Below are positions 44,248-52,773 of a DNA stretch of 64,000 nt, piece by piece. The position numbers were made by a program, and so were the translations under genes. Location of the stretch: NCBI GenBank assembly GCA_964550025.1, contig CAZJYI010000031.1, forward strand, positions 1-64,000, read 5' to 3'. Source of the stretch: CAZJYI01 sp964550025 (lineage in GTDB: Bacteria; Verrucomicrobiota; Kiritimatiellia; UBA8416; CAYOBW01). Numbering within the stretch: position 1 is the first letter of the stretch; every line of letters starts with the position of its first letter. Below the pieces are notes generated by a model. The model was not told where the DNA came from, did not search any database, and saw nothing but the letters and a program-made list of their open reading frames with translations.

Positions 44248-44258
44248 TTGTAGTACAA
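44248..44258. promoter_or_regulatory. TTGTAGTACAA palindrome, second copy
   Basis: Identical to 37912-37922, here 35 bases before the second ACP gene in the 66-base gap inside the acyl cluster. It may mark an internal promoter or operator. Confidence 0.4.
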
Positions 44259-44292
44259 AGTGGCCCCATTTGGTAGCGACACAGGAGACGCG

Positions 44293-44595
44293 ATGGACGA
44301 GATACCACTGAACGAGATCGAAGACCTCTTGATCCAGGAAGTAGCCACCGTAACGGGCAGCGCCCCGGAGGATGTTCGCGCCGATGCGCCGCTGCACACG
44401 CTTGGACTGGACTCTATGGGACTCGTCGAGATCCTCGTATTCATCGAAAAGCGCTTCTCCCTCCGGCTCATGCAAACGGGCCTCTCACAGGAACATCTGG
44501 AAACGCTGACAGCGCTGGCGGCGAGCGTGGCGCGGGAACTACGGAAGCAGGCATGCGACTCGATATCCCCTACAGCAAGCACAAACGCTACCTGA
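44293..44595 (+). CDS. Acyl carrier protein 2
   Basis: A 100-residue protein; the ATG at 44293 follows AGGAGA. The phosphopantetheine motif is GLDSMGLVE with Ser41. It is as divergent from ACP1 as unrelated ACPs are. Its 3' end overlaps the acyltransferase gene by 43 bases, which is unusually long and implies tight coupling. Its closeness to the HxxxD acyltransferase suggests that this ACP delivers the acyl group to that enzyme. Confidence 0.9.
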   Translation: MDEIPLNEIEDLLIQEVATVTGSAPEDVRADAPLHTLGLDSMGLVEILVFIEKRFSLRLMQTGLSQEHLETLTALAASVARELRKQACDSISPTASTNAT

Positions 44596-45941
44596 CGGGC
44601 AACGACTGGGCCGTCGCCGCCTTTCACCATACCACGCGCCGCGCGACGGGTGTCGGCAACCTCTCCCAGCTCGTCCTGGACATTGCCGGACACCTGGATG
44701 ACCGGCTGGTCAGGGGCCACCTCCAGGGCGTCGTCGAGAAGTACCCCCCTCTCCACGGCCGCATCCGCCGCGACCTGACCCTCTGCCCCTATTGGCGCAT
44801 GCCGCGCAACACCGGCGCCAATCCCCGCGTTGAGCTCAACGCCACGTTTCTGCCCGGCTTCCAGGAGTTCGGGGAAGTCGCCGTTACGCAAGCCCTCGAG
44901 GACGCCGTCAACACGCCCCTGGGCGGGCCGCACGACCACGTCGCCTTCAGCGTGCTCAACCTGCCGGACAACACCTCCCGCTTCGTTATGACGTTCGACC
45001 ATCGCCTGTTCGATGCGCGCGGCGCGGAGATGTTCCTCCATCGCATCCAGGAGCACTACGCCCACCCGGACCTGAAGCCCAATCCGGTGCACATTGCTCC
45101 CACCTACCCGGCACACCTCGACAACTGGAAAGACAAGTTTCTCGCCGGCCAGACGGTCAACCGCTTCTTCCTCAAGCTCTCCGAGCTCGACATGGCCGTG
45201 ATGCCGATGCCGGGCGTCAACCGCAATCGAAACTACCGTTTTCGGCTGCTGCAGTTCGACAAGCCCACGTCGCAGAAGATCCTGAAGGCGGCCTACAAGC
45301 AGGCCGGCTACCTGATGTTCACGCCCTACATCCTCGGCACGATTGCGCAGGCCATCTGCCGGCTTTTCCGCGTCAGCGGCGTCCCTCAAGACGACTTCCT
45401 CGTGCCCGTTTCCAGCGACGCGCGTCTTTCGTCAGGCACTGGCGACAACCACATGTTCTTCAATCACGTGGCCTTTCTCTTCTTCACCATGTCGGCGAAG
45501 ACCATCGCGAACCGCAAAGCCGTCATCGCGTCCCTCAAGGATCAGATGTACGAACAGGTGAAGGCGAACCTGCCCAGGAACATGAACGAGGCCAGCATGC
45601 TCATGCGCATTCTGCACCCGGCCGTGTTGGGTACCGTCATGCACATGCCGCTGCACGGCAAGCGCGGTTCATTCGGATTTTCGCACGTCGGCGAGAGCGC
45701 GTACCAATCCGCCGAGTTCATGGGCCGCGAGGTACGCAACCTCTTTCACATGCCCCGCGTCACCGTGCCCCCCGCCATCGGGGCCTTTTCCAACCTGCAC
45801 AACGGCAGGCTGAATCTCGCGTTCTCGTACATCGACGGCATGATCGAAGAGCACTACGCCGATGTACTCATGACCACCATTAAGCGTCGCCTCCAGGAAG
45901 ACGCGGAGGGCGCCGAACATGCCGAAACCGGCTCCGTGTGA
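44553..45941 (+). CDS. Condensation-type acyltransferase (HxxxD)
   Basis: A 462-residue protein of the CoA/ACP-dependent acyltransferase superfamily (condensation-domain and alcohol-acyltransferase fold). The catalytic motif is HRLFD (His150 to Asp154) after a hydrophobic strand FVMTFD. The N-terminal H-L-D-D-R-L-V-x-x-H-L and the later SDARL and SYIDG segments fit the fold. It probably joins an ACP-bound acyl chain to an alcohol or amine acceptor. No membrane segment is seen. It overlaps ACP2 upstream and the FAD oxidoreductase downstream by 23 bases. Confidence 0.78.
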   Translation: MRLDIPYSKHKRYLTGNDWAVAAFHHTTRRATGVGNLSQLVLDIAGHLDDRLVRGHLQGVVEKYPPLHGRIRRDLTLCPYWRMPRNTGANPRVELNATFLPGFQEFGEVAVTQALEDAVNTPLGGPHDHVAFSVLNLPDNTSRFVMTFDHRLFDARGAEMFLHRIQEHYAHPDLKPNPVHIAPTYPAHLDNWKDKFLAGQTVNRFFLKLSELDMAVMPMPGVNRNRNYRFRLLQFDKPTSQKILKAAYKQAGYLMFTPYILGTIAQAICRLFRVSGVPQDDFLVPVSSDARLSSGTGDNHMFFNHVAFLFFTMSAKTIANRKAVIASLKDQMYEQVKANLPRNMNEASMLMRILHPAVLGTVMHMPLHGKRGSFGFSHVGESAYQSAEFMGREVRNLFHMPRVTVPPAIGAFSNLHNGRLNLAFSYIDGMIEEHYADVLMTTIKRRLQEDAEGAEHAETGSV

Positions 45942-47100
45942 TGTACTGGTGGTCGGAGCCGGTGTCGCCGGCGTGCCGGCCGCCGTTGCCGCGGCCCGCG
46001 CGGGGGCGCGCACCGTGCTCGTTGAACGGCAGGAGCTGCCGGGCGGGCTGGGCATATCGGCCCTGCACCAGTCCATCTGCGGACTCTATGCAAACAGCAC
46101 CGAACTGCCCGGCGCCACGCTCAACGGTGGTATCCCGTCCGAAGTCGCCGATGCTCTCACTAAACGCACGCCGGCATCCCGCCCCACCCGTATCGGACGC
46201 GTCGTAGTTCTCCCCTATCGCATCTCGGATTTCGGCAGCATCTATGCCGGACTTGTCGACGGAACGGACGGACTGGAGTTCCTGCCACGCCACGAGGTAA
46301 CCGCCATTCATACTGACGGCAACCGCGTATCCCGCGTGGGGCTCGCCGGTCCCACCGGTAACCCGGTTCTGACGCCCGGCACCGTGGTTGACTGCACGGG
46401 CTGCGGCGCCGTCGTCTCGCAGGTCGGGGCAAGCGTGACGCCACCCCACGAAGAACGCCAGTTCTACGGATACGTTGTCGAGCTCAGCGGCATCGGCGAC
46501 CCCGGGCAGATTCCGGGGGTCAGTGTCCCCTACGCCCTGCGCGAGGGTATTGCCGAAGGTCGGTTGCCGTCGTACATGGCCTACACCGCCTTCACGCCCG
46601 GCGCAACAGCCGGGACCGGCGTCTGCAAATTCAGCCTGCCACCCGGGGTCGAGCACCCGGCGCAGCCGGGTCTCCCGCCGGTCGTTCTCAGCGCCATTGC
46701 CTATCTGCGGGACAGGCTGCCGGCATTCGGGAACGCCGAGGTAACGCGGTGCTCGGACGGCATCCTGGAACGCGATGGTCCTCGTCTCGACGGGCGTTAT
46801 GCCCTGACCGACAACGACGTGCTGAAGGGACGCCGCTTCAAGGGGGCTTGTGTGCGCGCCGCGTGGCCCATCGAGTTCTGGCGGCAGGACGCCGGTCCCC
46901 GCTACGTCTACCTCCCCGAAGGAACGCCATTCTACGAGATCCCCACCACCTGCACGGTATCCGCGAAACTGACCAACCTGTTCGCCGCCGGACGCTGTCT
47001 CTCGGCCGAGCCGAGAGCGCTCGCCTCGGCACGCGTCATGGGCACCTGTATCGCCACCGGAGAGATGGCCGGACTTGAAGCCGCGCGGACAGCGTGCTAG
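45919..47100 (+). CDS. FAD-dependent oxidoreductase
   Basis: A 393-residue flavoprotein with an N-terminal Rossmann motif VVGAGVAGVPAAVAAARAG (about 11-29). Then come V-E-R-Q-E-L-P-G-G-L-G and a CTGCG sequence near 155-160 (V-V-D-C-T-G-C-G-A). The C-terminal FAD-contact segment is L-F-A-A-G-R-C-L-S-A-E-P-R-A-L-A-S-A-R-V-M-G-T-C. This combination matches the FAD_oxidored family rather than CrtI-type desaturases. It should oxidise or reduce the acyl product; the exact reaction is unknown. It follows the acyltransferase with a 23-base overlap. Confidence 0.87.
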   Translation: MPKPAPCDVLVVGAGVAGVPAAVAAARAGARTVLVERQELPGGLGISALHQSICGLYANSTELPGATLNGGIPSEVADALTKRTPASRPTRIGRVVVLPYRISDFGSIYAGLVDGTDGLEFLPRHEVTAIHTDGNRVSRVGLAGPTGNPVLTPGTVVDCTGCGAVVSQVGASVTPPHEERQFYGYVVELSGIGDPGQIPGVSVPYALREGIAEGRLPSYMAYTAFTPGATAGTGVCKFSLPPGVEHPAQPGLPPVVLSAIAYLRDRLPAFGNAEVTRCSDGILERDGPRLDGRYALTDNDVLKGRRFKGACVRAAWPIEFWRQDAGPRYVYLPEGTPFYEIPTTCTVSAKLTNLFAAGRCLSAEPRALASARVMGTCIATGEMAGLEAARTAC

Positions 47101-47187
47101 GGTGTGCCTTCCCGGTGGAGTCCCCGGACGCGAAACTCGAAATCCGAACACCGCGAGACGATGCATGACCGTTGGAGATAGAGAGCC

Positions 47188-48636
47188 GTGCGAATACTGC
47201 TTGTAAGACCGTATCCCGAGTTGCGCGTTGCCAAGGTCCTGGAAAAGGGTTTCCTGCGCCTGGAACCTTTGAACCTTGAAATCGTTGCCGGCGCCGTACC
47301 GCCCGACGACGATGTGCGCATCCTGGACCTCTGCCTGTGCGAAGAGCCGATGTCAACCTTTGCCTCAGCCCTGACGGAGTACCGGCCGGACATCATCGGC
47401 CTCACCGGCTACAGTTCGCACGCAAGGCAGGTCAAGCGCCTGGCGCGCTTTGCGCGGGGGCGAGTTCCCCAGGCCCTGATCGTCGTCGGCGGAATCCATG
47501 CCACCATCGTTCCCCACGATTACGACATCCCGGAAATCGACGTTATTGTCCGCGGTGAAGGCGGCACGGCTTTCGGCGAACTCCTCAAGCGGGTCAAGGC
47601 GGGCGAAGCGCCCTTCTTCGACGACCGGGCACTCGACCCGAAGGCGGCGGATTTCGTAAAACGGTGCGCAGACGCGCCACCCGCGTATCCGGCTTACGAG
47701 GCAATCCCCAGACCCCGGCGTGACCTCGTGAACCGCGCCGACTACTTCTCGGTCTGGACGTCCGCCACCCACTCACGCCTCAAGACCATGTTTCCCCCCG
47801 TCGCCACCCTGCGCACGTCTGTCGGCTGTGCGTTCAACTGCTCTTTCTGCGTCGTCCCATACCTCATGGGCCGCAAGTACGTACAACGCGAACCGGAGGA
47901 CGTCGTCGACGAGATCGCCGCCATCGAGGAGGACCACATCTACTTCGTGGACGACGAGACATTCCTGAACCCCACCCGCGTGACGCGGATCGCCGAGCTC
48001 CTGCTCGAACGCGGTATCAAGAAGGAGTACTATAGCTGGGCGCGCAGCGACACGATCGTCAAGCACCCCGAGGTGTTCGAGATCTGGCGCAAGGCGGGGT
48101 TGGGCACCGTGTACGTCGGGCTCGAATCCATGAACGACGAGCACCTTGACGGCTACGGCAAGAAGACCGCCGCCGACATCAACCTCCGGGCCGTGCAGAT
48201 CCTGCGTGATTGCGACATCACGCTGCACGGTTGCTTCATCGTGCGGCCGGACGCGTCCGTGGAGGACTTCCGCGCCCTGGAACGCGAGATCAAACGCTTT
48301 TCGCCCGCGGAAATCACCTTTACGGTGCTGGCCCCGTCACCGGGCACTGAGGCCTGGCACCGCCAGAAGGACGATTTCATCTGCGATCCATACTACTACT
48401 ATGACTGCATGCACAGCGTCCTCCCGACACGCCTGCCGCTGCCGCGCTTCTACGCACACTTTTCGCGGCTCTACAGCCTGGCGTTCCGCGCCAACCCGCT
48501 GCGCGCCAAACGCGTTCGGGTTCCCTTCAGGGACCTCTGGCGCGCCATCGTCATGGGGACGAAGTACATCCTGTCGCTCAGAGCGATCTACAAGGACTAT
48601 GAAGGCACCGAATATTGCCCTGAGCATCCGGCGTGA
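47188..48636 (+). CDS. B12-binding radical SAM enzyme 1
   Basis: A 482-residue protein starting at GTG. The N-terminal 140 residues form a cobalamin-binding-type Rossmann fold (I-L-L-V-R-P-Y-P, then I-I-G-L-T-G-Y-S and V-V-G-G-I-H). The radical SAM core has Cys214, Cys218 and Cys221 in CAFNCSFC, followed by F-V-D-D-E-T-F and G-L-E-S-M. This class performs methylations, cyclisations or C-C bond formation on unreactive carbons. In an acyl-chain cluster it is a strong candidate for modifying the hydrocarbon chain. The next gene starts inside its 3' end (38-base overlap). Confidence 0.92.
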   Translation: MRILLVRPYPELRVAKVLEKGFLRLEPLNLEIVAGAVPPDDDVRILDLCLCEEPMSTFASALTEYRPDIIGLTGYSSHARQVKRLARFARGRVPQALIVVGGIHATIVPHDYDIPEIDVIVRGEGGTAFGELLKRVKAGEAPFFDDRALDPKAADFVKRCADAPPAYPAYEAIPRPRRDLVNRADYFSVWTSATHSRLKTMFPPVATLRTSVGCAFNCSFCVVPYLMGRKYVQREPEDVVDEIAAIEEDHIYFVDDETFLNPTRVTRIAELLLERGIKKEYYSWARSDTIVKHPEVFEIWRKAGLGTVYVGLESMNDEHLDGYGKKTAADINLRAVQILRDCDITLHGCFIVRPDASVEDFRALEREIKRFSPAEITFTVLAPSPGTEAWHRQKDDFICDPYYYYDCMHSVLPTRLPLPRFYAHFSRLYSLAFRANPLRAKRVRVPFRDLWRAIVMGTKYILSLRAIYKDYEGTEYCPEHPA

Positions 48637-50077
48637 GGCCGCCCCGCACGCGGGCAAGACAGCCGTGGTCGAAGGCACACGCGCCCTGGCCTACGCCGAG
48701 CTCTTCGCCGCCTGCGACGACGCGGCCGGCACACTGCGCCGGCTCGGCGTCTCTCCCCGCCAGCGCGTCGGTCTGCTCTGCGACGACGGAATCGAGTACG
48801 TGGCCCTCAGCCTGGCCATTCTGGAGATCGGCGCCGTGGTCGTGCCACTGTCACCGTCACTCACGAGCGACGAAACCACCGACATCGTCACGCGCATCGA
48901 CGTCGAGTGGCTGCTCTTCGAGGAGGGGCTCCGCCCCGAGACAGGCGAGCGGTTACCCTTCGGCGACTGGTGCGGGCGCCGCCTTTCCATGGCTCGGCGC
49001 GAAGCGGGCGGACCGCCTCCGCCCGGGTACGAAGACCTGAACCCAGCGTTCATCCGTTTCTCGTCCGGCACAACGGGAACCAGCAAAGGCGTCATGCTCT
49101 CGCACGAGGCCATCCTCGAGCGAACCGACGCCGCGGATGCCGCCCTGCGGATCACCCACGAAGACGTCATCATGTGGGTCCTCTCCATGAGCTACCATTT
49201 CGTGGTGACGATTCTGCTCTTTCTCCGGCGGGGCGCCGCGATCGTCGTTTGCCACAAGCCTTTTCCCGGCGCCCTGCTGGATGGCCTGGCGCTTCACCGC
49301 GGCACATTCATCTACGCGTCGCCGTTCCACTACCACCTCCTCGGCTCCTCCGAGGCCGTCGTGCCCGACACCCTCGCCGGCGTGCGCATGGCCGTCTCGA
49401 CCGCCATGAACCTGCCGCGCGAAACGGCAGACCTCTTCGCGGAGAGGTTCGGCTTCGAGCTGACCGGCGCCTACGGGATCATCGAAGTGGGGCTTCCTTT
49501 CGTCGACACGGCCGTTCGCCCGGCTTCGCGCGGCTCCGTAGGCGGAATCCTGCCTGCCTACGAAGTGCGCATCGCCGACGCGGACAGCGAGGGGCGCGGC
49601 AGGATCATGCTGCGAGGCAAAGGCATGTTCGATGCCTACTTCTCGCCCTGGCAGCTCCGGGCCGAGGCCCTGGAAGACGGATGGTTCGACACCGGAGACA
49701 TCGGGTGGATCGATGCCGACGGCGTGCTCTTCATCGTGGGACGCGAGAAGAATGTGATCAATTTCACCGGAATGAAGGTCTTCCCGTACGAAGTCGAAGA
49801 GGTTCTCAATCAACACTCGCAGGTCGTCGAGTCTCTCGTTTACCCGAGACCTCACGAGCTCTACGGCCAGCTCCCCGTAGCCAAGGTCGTACCCCGTTTC
49901 ATTGAGAAAGCCGACGCGCTCCTGGCTCCGCTCCGACGGCACTGCTATCAGCACCTCGCGGCATACAAAGTACCCAAGGAGTTCGAGTTTGTTCCGGAGC
50001 TGCCGCGCACAGCCAGCCGGAAGCTGGTGAGGAACGGAGGGGAGAGTGGTCAGTTATCAGTGGTCAGTTATCAGTGA
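48599..50077 (+). CDS. AMP-dependent acyl-CoA/acyl-ACP ligase
   Basis: A 492-residue adenylating enzyme from the ATG at 48599 (AAGGA upstream), overlapping the radical SAM gene by 38 bases. The P-loop is FSSGTTGTSKGVML (about 153-166), followed by Y-G-I-I-E-V-G, then D-G-W-F-D-T-G-D-I-G and V-G-R-E-K-N-V-I-N-F-T-G-M-K-V. The C-terminal catalytic lysine region reads R-T-A-S-R-K-L-V-R. It should activate a fatty acid for loading onto an ACP or CoA. The last residues (GQLSVVSYQ) and the stop codon come from the heptamer repeat at 50045-50090, so the original stop was probably lost or replaced. Confidence 0.92.
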   Translation: MKAPNIALSIRREAAPHAGKTAVVEGTRALAYAELFAACDDAAGTLRRLGVSPRQRVGLLCDDGIEYVALSLAILEIGAVVVPLSPSLTSDETTDIVTRIDVEWLLFEEGLRPETGERLPFGDWCGRRLSMARREAGGPPPPGYEDLNPAFIRFSSGTTGTSKGVMLSHEAILERTDAADAALRITHEDVIMWVLSMSYHFVVTILLFLRRGAAIVVCHKPFPGALLDGLALHRGTFIYASPFHYHLLGSSEAVVPDTLAGVRMAVSTAMNLPRETADLFAERFGFELTGAYGIIEVGLPFVDTAVRPASRGSVGGILPAYEVRIADADSEGRGRIMLRGKGMFDAYFSPWQLRAEALEDGWFDTGDIGWIDADGVLFIVGREKNVINFTGMKVFPYEVEEVLNQHSQVVESLVYPRPHELYGQLPVAKVVPRFIEKADALLAPLRRHCYQHLAAYKVPKEFEFVPELPRTASRKLVRNGGESGQLSVVSYQ

Positions 50078-50090
50078 TCAGTGATCAGTC
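50045..50090 (+). repeat. Heptanucleotide tandem repeat ending the ligase gene
   Basis: Six perfect-phase heptamers (AGTGGTC, AGTTATC, AGTGGTC, AGTTATC, AGTGATC, AGTGATC) and a partial seventh. The TGA stop of the ligase gene (50075-50077) lies inside the fifth unit. A shorter relative, CAGTCAT twice, lies at 40137-40150. Confidence 0.95.
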
Positions 50091-50121
50091 CTTGGTGATC
50101 GGGCCCGCCTGAAAGGGAAAC

Positions 50122-51567
50122 GTGTCGAAACTGGATCGAAACCGCATCTTGCTGGTGCAGCCGCTGGGGTACCAGGTCGAGGACGCAAAGCATGACGTTG
50201 CGCGCCTGACCAGCTCGACCCCGCCCATCGGCCTGGCCGGCCTGGCGGCGTACCTCGAACAACACGGCCACACCGCCGACATCATCGACGCGTTCACGCG
50301 CCCCGGTTCCGACAGGGCCATCGCGGACTACCTGCGCGAGCATCGCCCGGCCTATCTTGGGCTGAGCTGCATCACCTCGAACTTCATGGATGGCGTGCGC
50401 ATCGCCCGTGAGGCCAAAGCGGCGCTGCCCGGCATCACGACACTCGTGGGCGGCCCCCATGTCTCCGCCCTGCGCGAACGGATGCTTGAGCAGTTTGCCG
50501 TTGTTGATTGCATTGTGGTGGGCGAAGGCGAGCGACCGTTGCGCGCCATCATCGAGCGTGAGGGTCGGGAACTGGACGACGTCCCGGGGGTCATCTACCG
50601 CGACGAGGACGATGCGGTCCGTTTCACCGGGTTTCAGGACGGCGGTCTCGAGCTCGATGCGCTCCCGTTCCCGGCCTACGACAAGCTGCCCGGCTTCCCG
50701 CGCGCCTACAAGCTGCCGCTCTTCAACTACCCCCGCATCCCCCACTCGAGCTGTATCACCAGCCGCGGCTGCCCCTACAAATGCAGCTACTGCGACCGGT
50801 CGGTATTCGGGCGCAGCTTTCGCTACAACTCGGCGGAGTACATGTACGAACACATCTCCCTGCTCAAGCGGCAGTTCGGCATCCGTCACGTGACCTTCTA
50901 CGACGACCAGTTCACGTTCGACCGCAAGCGGGTGCACCGTTTCACGGAGCTGATGCGCGAGAAGCCGCTGGGGATGACGTACAACTGCGCCATACGGGCG
51001 GAACACGTCGACGAGAACCTGCTGAGGGAGATGAAGGCGTCGGGGTGCTGGATGATCAGCCTGGGAATCGAGACGGGCGACCCCGAACTGCTGGCGCAGC
51101 ACCGCCAGAACGCGGACCTCGAGATGCTGGCCGGGAAGATCCGCCTCATCAAGGCGGCGGGCATCCTCGTCAAGGGGCTCGTCATGATGGGTCTGCCGGG
51201 CGAAAGCCCGGAGAGCGTCCGCCGCAGCATGGACTACGTTTTTTCACTACCGTTGGACGCTCTCAACATCTCGAAGTTCACGCCCTTCCCCGGTTCGCCT
51301 CTCTACGACAACATCCACGAGCTCGGCGAGTTCGAGGAGGATTGGCCGGCCATGGACTGTCTCAGCTTCAGGTTCATACCCAACGGCATGACGCACGCCG
51401 AGCTCAATCGCCTGTACAAGGCCTTCTATCGCGCCTACTTCAAGCGCCCCTCAACCCTGGCAAACTACGTCTCCATGATCTGGAAATCGCCCGATAGCTG
51501 GCTGCGTTTCTGGACCAACATGGGCTCCTTCGTCCGCTTCGCCCGGCAAAGCGAGCGGCACGGGTGA
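50122..51567 (+). CDS. B12-binding radical SAM enzyme 2
   Basis: A 481-residue protein starting at GTG. The cobalamin-binding-type N-domain (about 8-150) includes G-L-S-C-I-T-S-N, L-V-G-G-P-H-V-S and V-V-G-E-G-E. The radical SAM cluster is Cys217, Cys221 and Cys224 in CPYKCSYC, followed by F-Y-D-D-Q-F-T and S-L-G-I-E-T-G-D. A long C-terminal region (about 400-481) is Phe/Trp/Arg-rich and may contact lipid. It is not a close copy of enzyme 1, so the two probably act at different steps. It closes the ten-gene cluster. Confidence 0.92.
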   Translation: MSKLDRNRILLVQPLGYQVEDAKHDVARLTSSTPPIGLAGLAAYLEQHGHTADIIDAFTRPGSDRAIADYLREHRPAYLGLSCITSNFMDGVRIAREAKAALPGITTLVGGPHVSALRERMLEQFAVVDCIVVGEGERPLRAIIEREGRELDDVPGVIYRDEDDAVRFTGFQDGGLELDALPFPAYDKLPGFPRAYKLPLFNYPRIPHSSCITSRGCPYKCSYCDRSVFGRSFRYNSAEYMYEHISLLKRQFGIRHVTFYDDQFTFDRKRVHRFTELMREKPLGMTYNCAIRAEHVDENLLREMKASGCWMISLGIETGDPELLAQHRQNADLEMLAGKIRLIKAAGILVKGLVMMGLPGESPESVRRSMDYVFSLPLDALNISKFTPFPGSPLYDNIHELGEFEEDWPAMDCLSFRFIPNGMTHAELNRLYKAFYRAYFKRPSTLANYVSMIWKSPDSWLRFWTNMGSFVRFARQSERHG

Positions 51568-51918
51568 GGGCGGTCCCCTTGGCCGTTCAGCCCACATTCG
51601 GCAATTGACCAACCGCGAAGAGCGCAAAGAAAACAGCGCAGCGTAGCCGCAACCAAACTACGAAAAACGCGAAATGCACGAAAGGTCTCGCGTTTTGTAC
51701 CGACGTAAGTCGTTCATGGTGCAAACTCTCCCACATCCCCCCCTACTCCAGCCCCTACTCTAACCCGTACTCTCCGAGAGCATGGGAGAGAGTAGGGGCA
51801 AGAGTACGGGCTAGAGTAAGTAGGGGCCCAAGACTCCCGTGCTCGTTTCTGGCCTCTTCTCATCCACGCCCGCGGTGAGCGGCGGCTGTAAGCCGTACGC
51901 TCCACCGTCGTTGTTCGC
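51568..51918. other. Gene-free region with two repeat tracts
   Basis: It contains a CGAAGAGCGCAAAGAA/CGAAAAACGCGAAATGCACGAAA tract (51618-51692) of a widespread degenerate type. It also contains the GAGTAC-type inverted repeat listed separately. No gene is visible. Confidence 0.6.
51752..51826. repeat. GAGTA/TACTC hexamer-based inverted repeat
   Basis: CCCCTACTCTAACCCGTACT (51752-51771) is nearly the reverse complement of AGAGTACGGGCTAGAGTA plus AGTAGGGG (51801-51826). A further copy of the AGAGTAGGGG half lies between the arms. Related GAGTAC/GAGTGC words occur at 9985-10270 and near 61514-61545. Confidence 0.8.
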
Positions 51919-52194
51919 TCAGGCTATCTTCAGCGTAAGGCGTTTTCCAACGGCCTCGGCAAACCGTTCAAGCGTAGACAGTTTGATGTCTTCGGCATGG
52001 TTCTCGATCCGAGAGATGGCCGTCTTCTTGGTGTGCAGACGCGCGGCAAGTTCCTCTTGGGTGATGCCTGCCTCCAACCGCGCTTGCTTCAAGATGACTC
52101 CAATCTTGAACTGCTCGTACCCGGAGTCGTAGTTCTTGGCGAACTCCGGATCACGCGCTTTACGCTTCTTGACGTATTTCTGTAGGTCGCTCAT
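51919..52194 (-). CDS. XRE-type antitoxin (HigA-like)
   Basis: A 91-residue protein. The ATG at 52194 overlaps the toxin stop as ATGA, and AGGAGG lies upstream within the toxin gene. The helix-turn-helix is clear: LKQARLEAGITQEELAARL, then TKKTAISRIE (about residues 36-63). It is probably the antitoxin and autorepressor of the pair. Confidence 0.88.
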   Translation of the reverse strand: MSDLQKYVKKRKARDPEFAKNYDSGYEQFKIGVILKQARLEAGITQEELAARLHTKKTAISRIENHAEDIKLSTLERFAEAVGKRLTLKIA

Positions 52195-52544
52195 TTCTTC
52201 TTCCTCCTGAAGTAATCCCGTTTGCGTTCCTCGGCGAGCCGAATGGCTTGCCGAGGTGTCTTCTGGGTCTTCTTCTGGAATGCATGCGATAGCACCACTA
52301 GTTTCCGACCATCGAAGAAGCCAAGGAACCGGAAGATATTGGATCCAGCCTTGACTCGTACTTCCCACAGGTCCTCGGTGTTGGGCATCTTCTGGAAGTA
52401 CTGTGCCGGTACGACATCCATATCTTCCACTAGGTTAATCACCCATGCAGCCTTCAGGGCCTGCTTGGTTGAGAGAGCGTCCAAGAACTCCTCAACCGGA
52501 CTTCGCCCGGTATCAGACTTGTAGAATATGACTTCTCTCACCAT
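52191..52544 (-). CDS. RelE/HigB-type toxin (Gp49-like)
   Basis: A 117-residue basic protein of the phage-derived Gp49-like/HigB family. Recognisable segments are SPVEEFL near the start, LWEVRVKAGSNIFRFLGFF in the core beta-sheet, and H-A-F-Q-K-K-T-Q-K-T-P near the C-terminus, where the RNase-type basic residues lie. The toxin gene comes first, as in higBA operons. The predicted transcription start coincides with its ATG. No SD is present, so translation is probably leaderless. Confidence 0.9.
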   Translation of the reverse strand: MVREVIFYKSDTGRSPVEEFLDALSTKQALKAAWVINLVEDMDVVPAQYFQKMPNTEDLWEVRVKAGSNIFRFLGFFDGRKLVVLSHAFQKKTQKTPRQAIRLAEERKRDYFRRKKK

Positions 52545-52550
52545 GTTTTG

Positions 52551-52579
52551 ATGTTAACGCGCAAGTTAACCGCAGTCAA
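52551..52579 (-). promoter_or_regulatory. Promoter and overlapping operator of the toxin-antitoxin pair
   Basis: Minus-strand TTGACT (52574-52579), a 17-base spacer and TAACAT (52551-52556). Two GTTAAC palindromes (52553-52558 and 52565-52570), six bases apart, overlap the spacer and -10, a natural place for autorepression by the HTH antitoxin. The expected start is the A of the toxin ATG. Confidence 0.72.
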
Positions 52580-52773
52580 GGGGATGATTTCTTTGATCTC
52601 ACAGCGAACGCTGCGCGTGATTGGCCGGGGTGACGGAGGGCGCAGCCCGTAGTTCCCCGGTCCTCTCGACGCGCTTGTTCGCAGATCGTACGGCCATGCC
52701 AGGTCTTTCTGAAGACCAGGAAACACCGGTTCCAGATGGCTGCTGTTTGGATGGGATGAAATCTGAGAAGCGC

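Noticed and set aside
45919..47100. The FAD protein considered as a CrtI/phytoene-desaturase homologue, which would strengthen a ladderane comparison
   Set aside because: The length of 393 residues and the C-terminal FAD-contact pattern fit the FAD_oxidored family better than CrtI-type desaturases.
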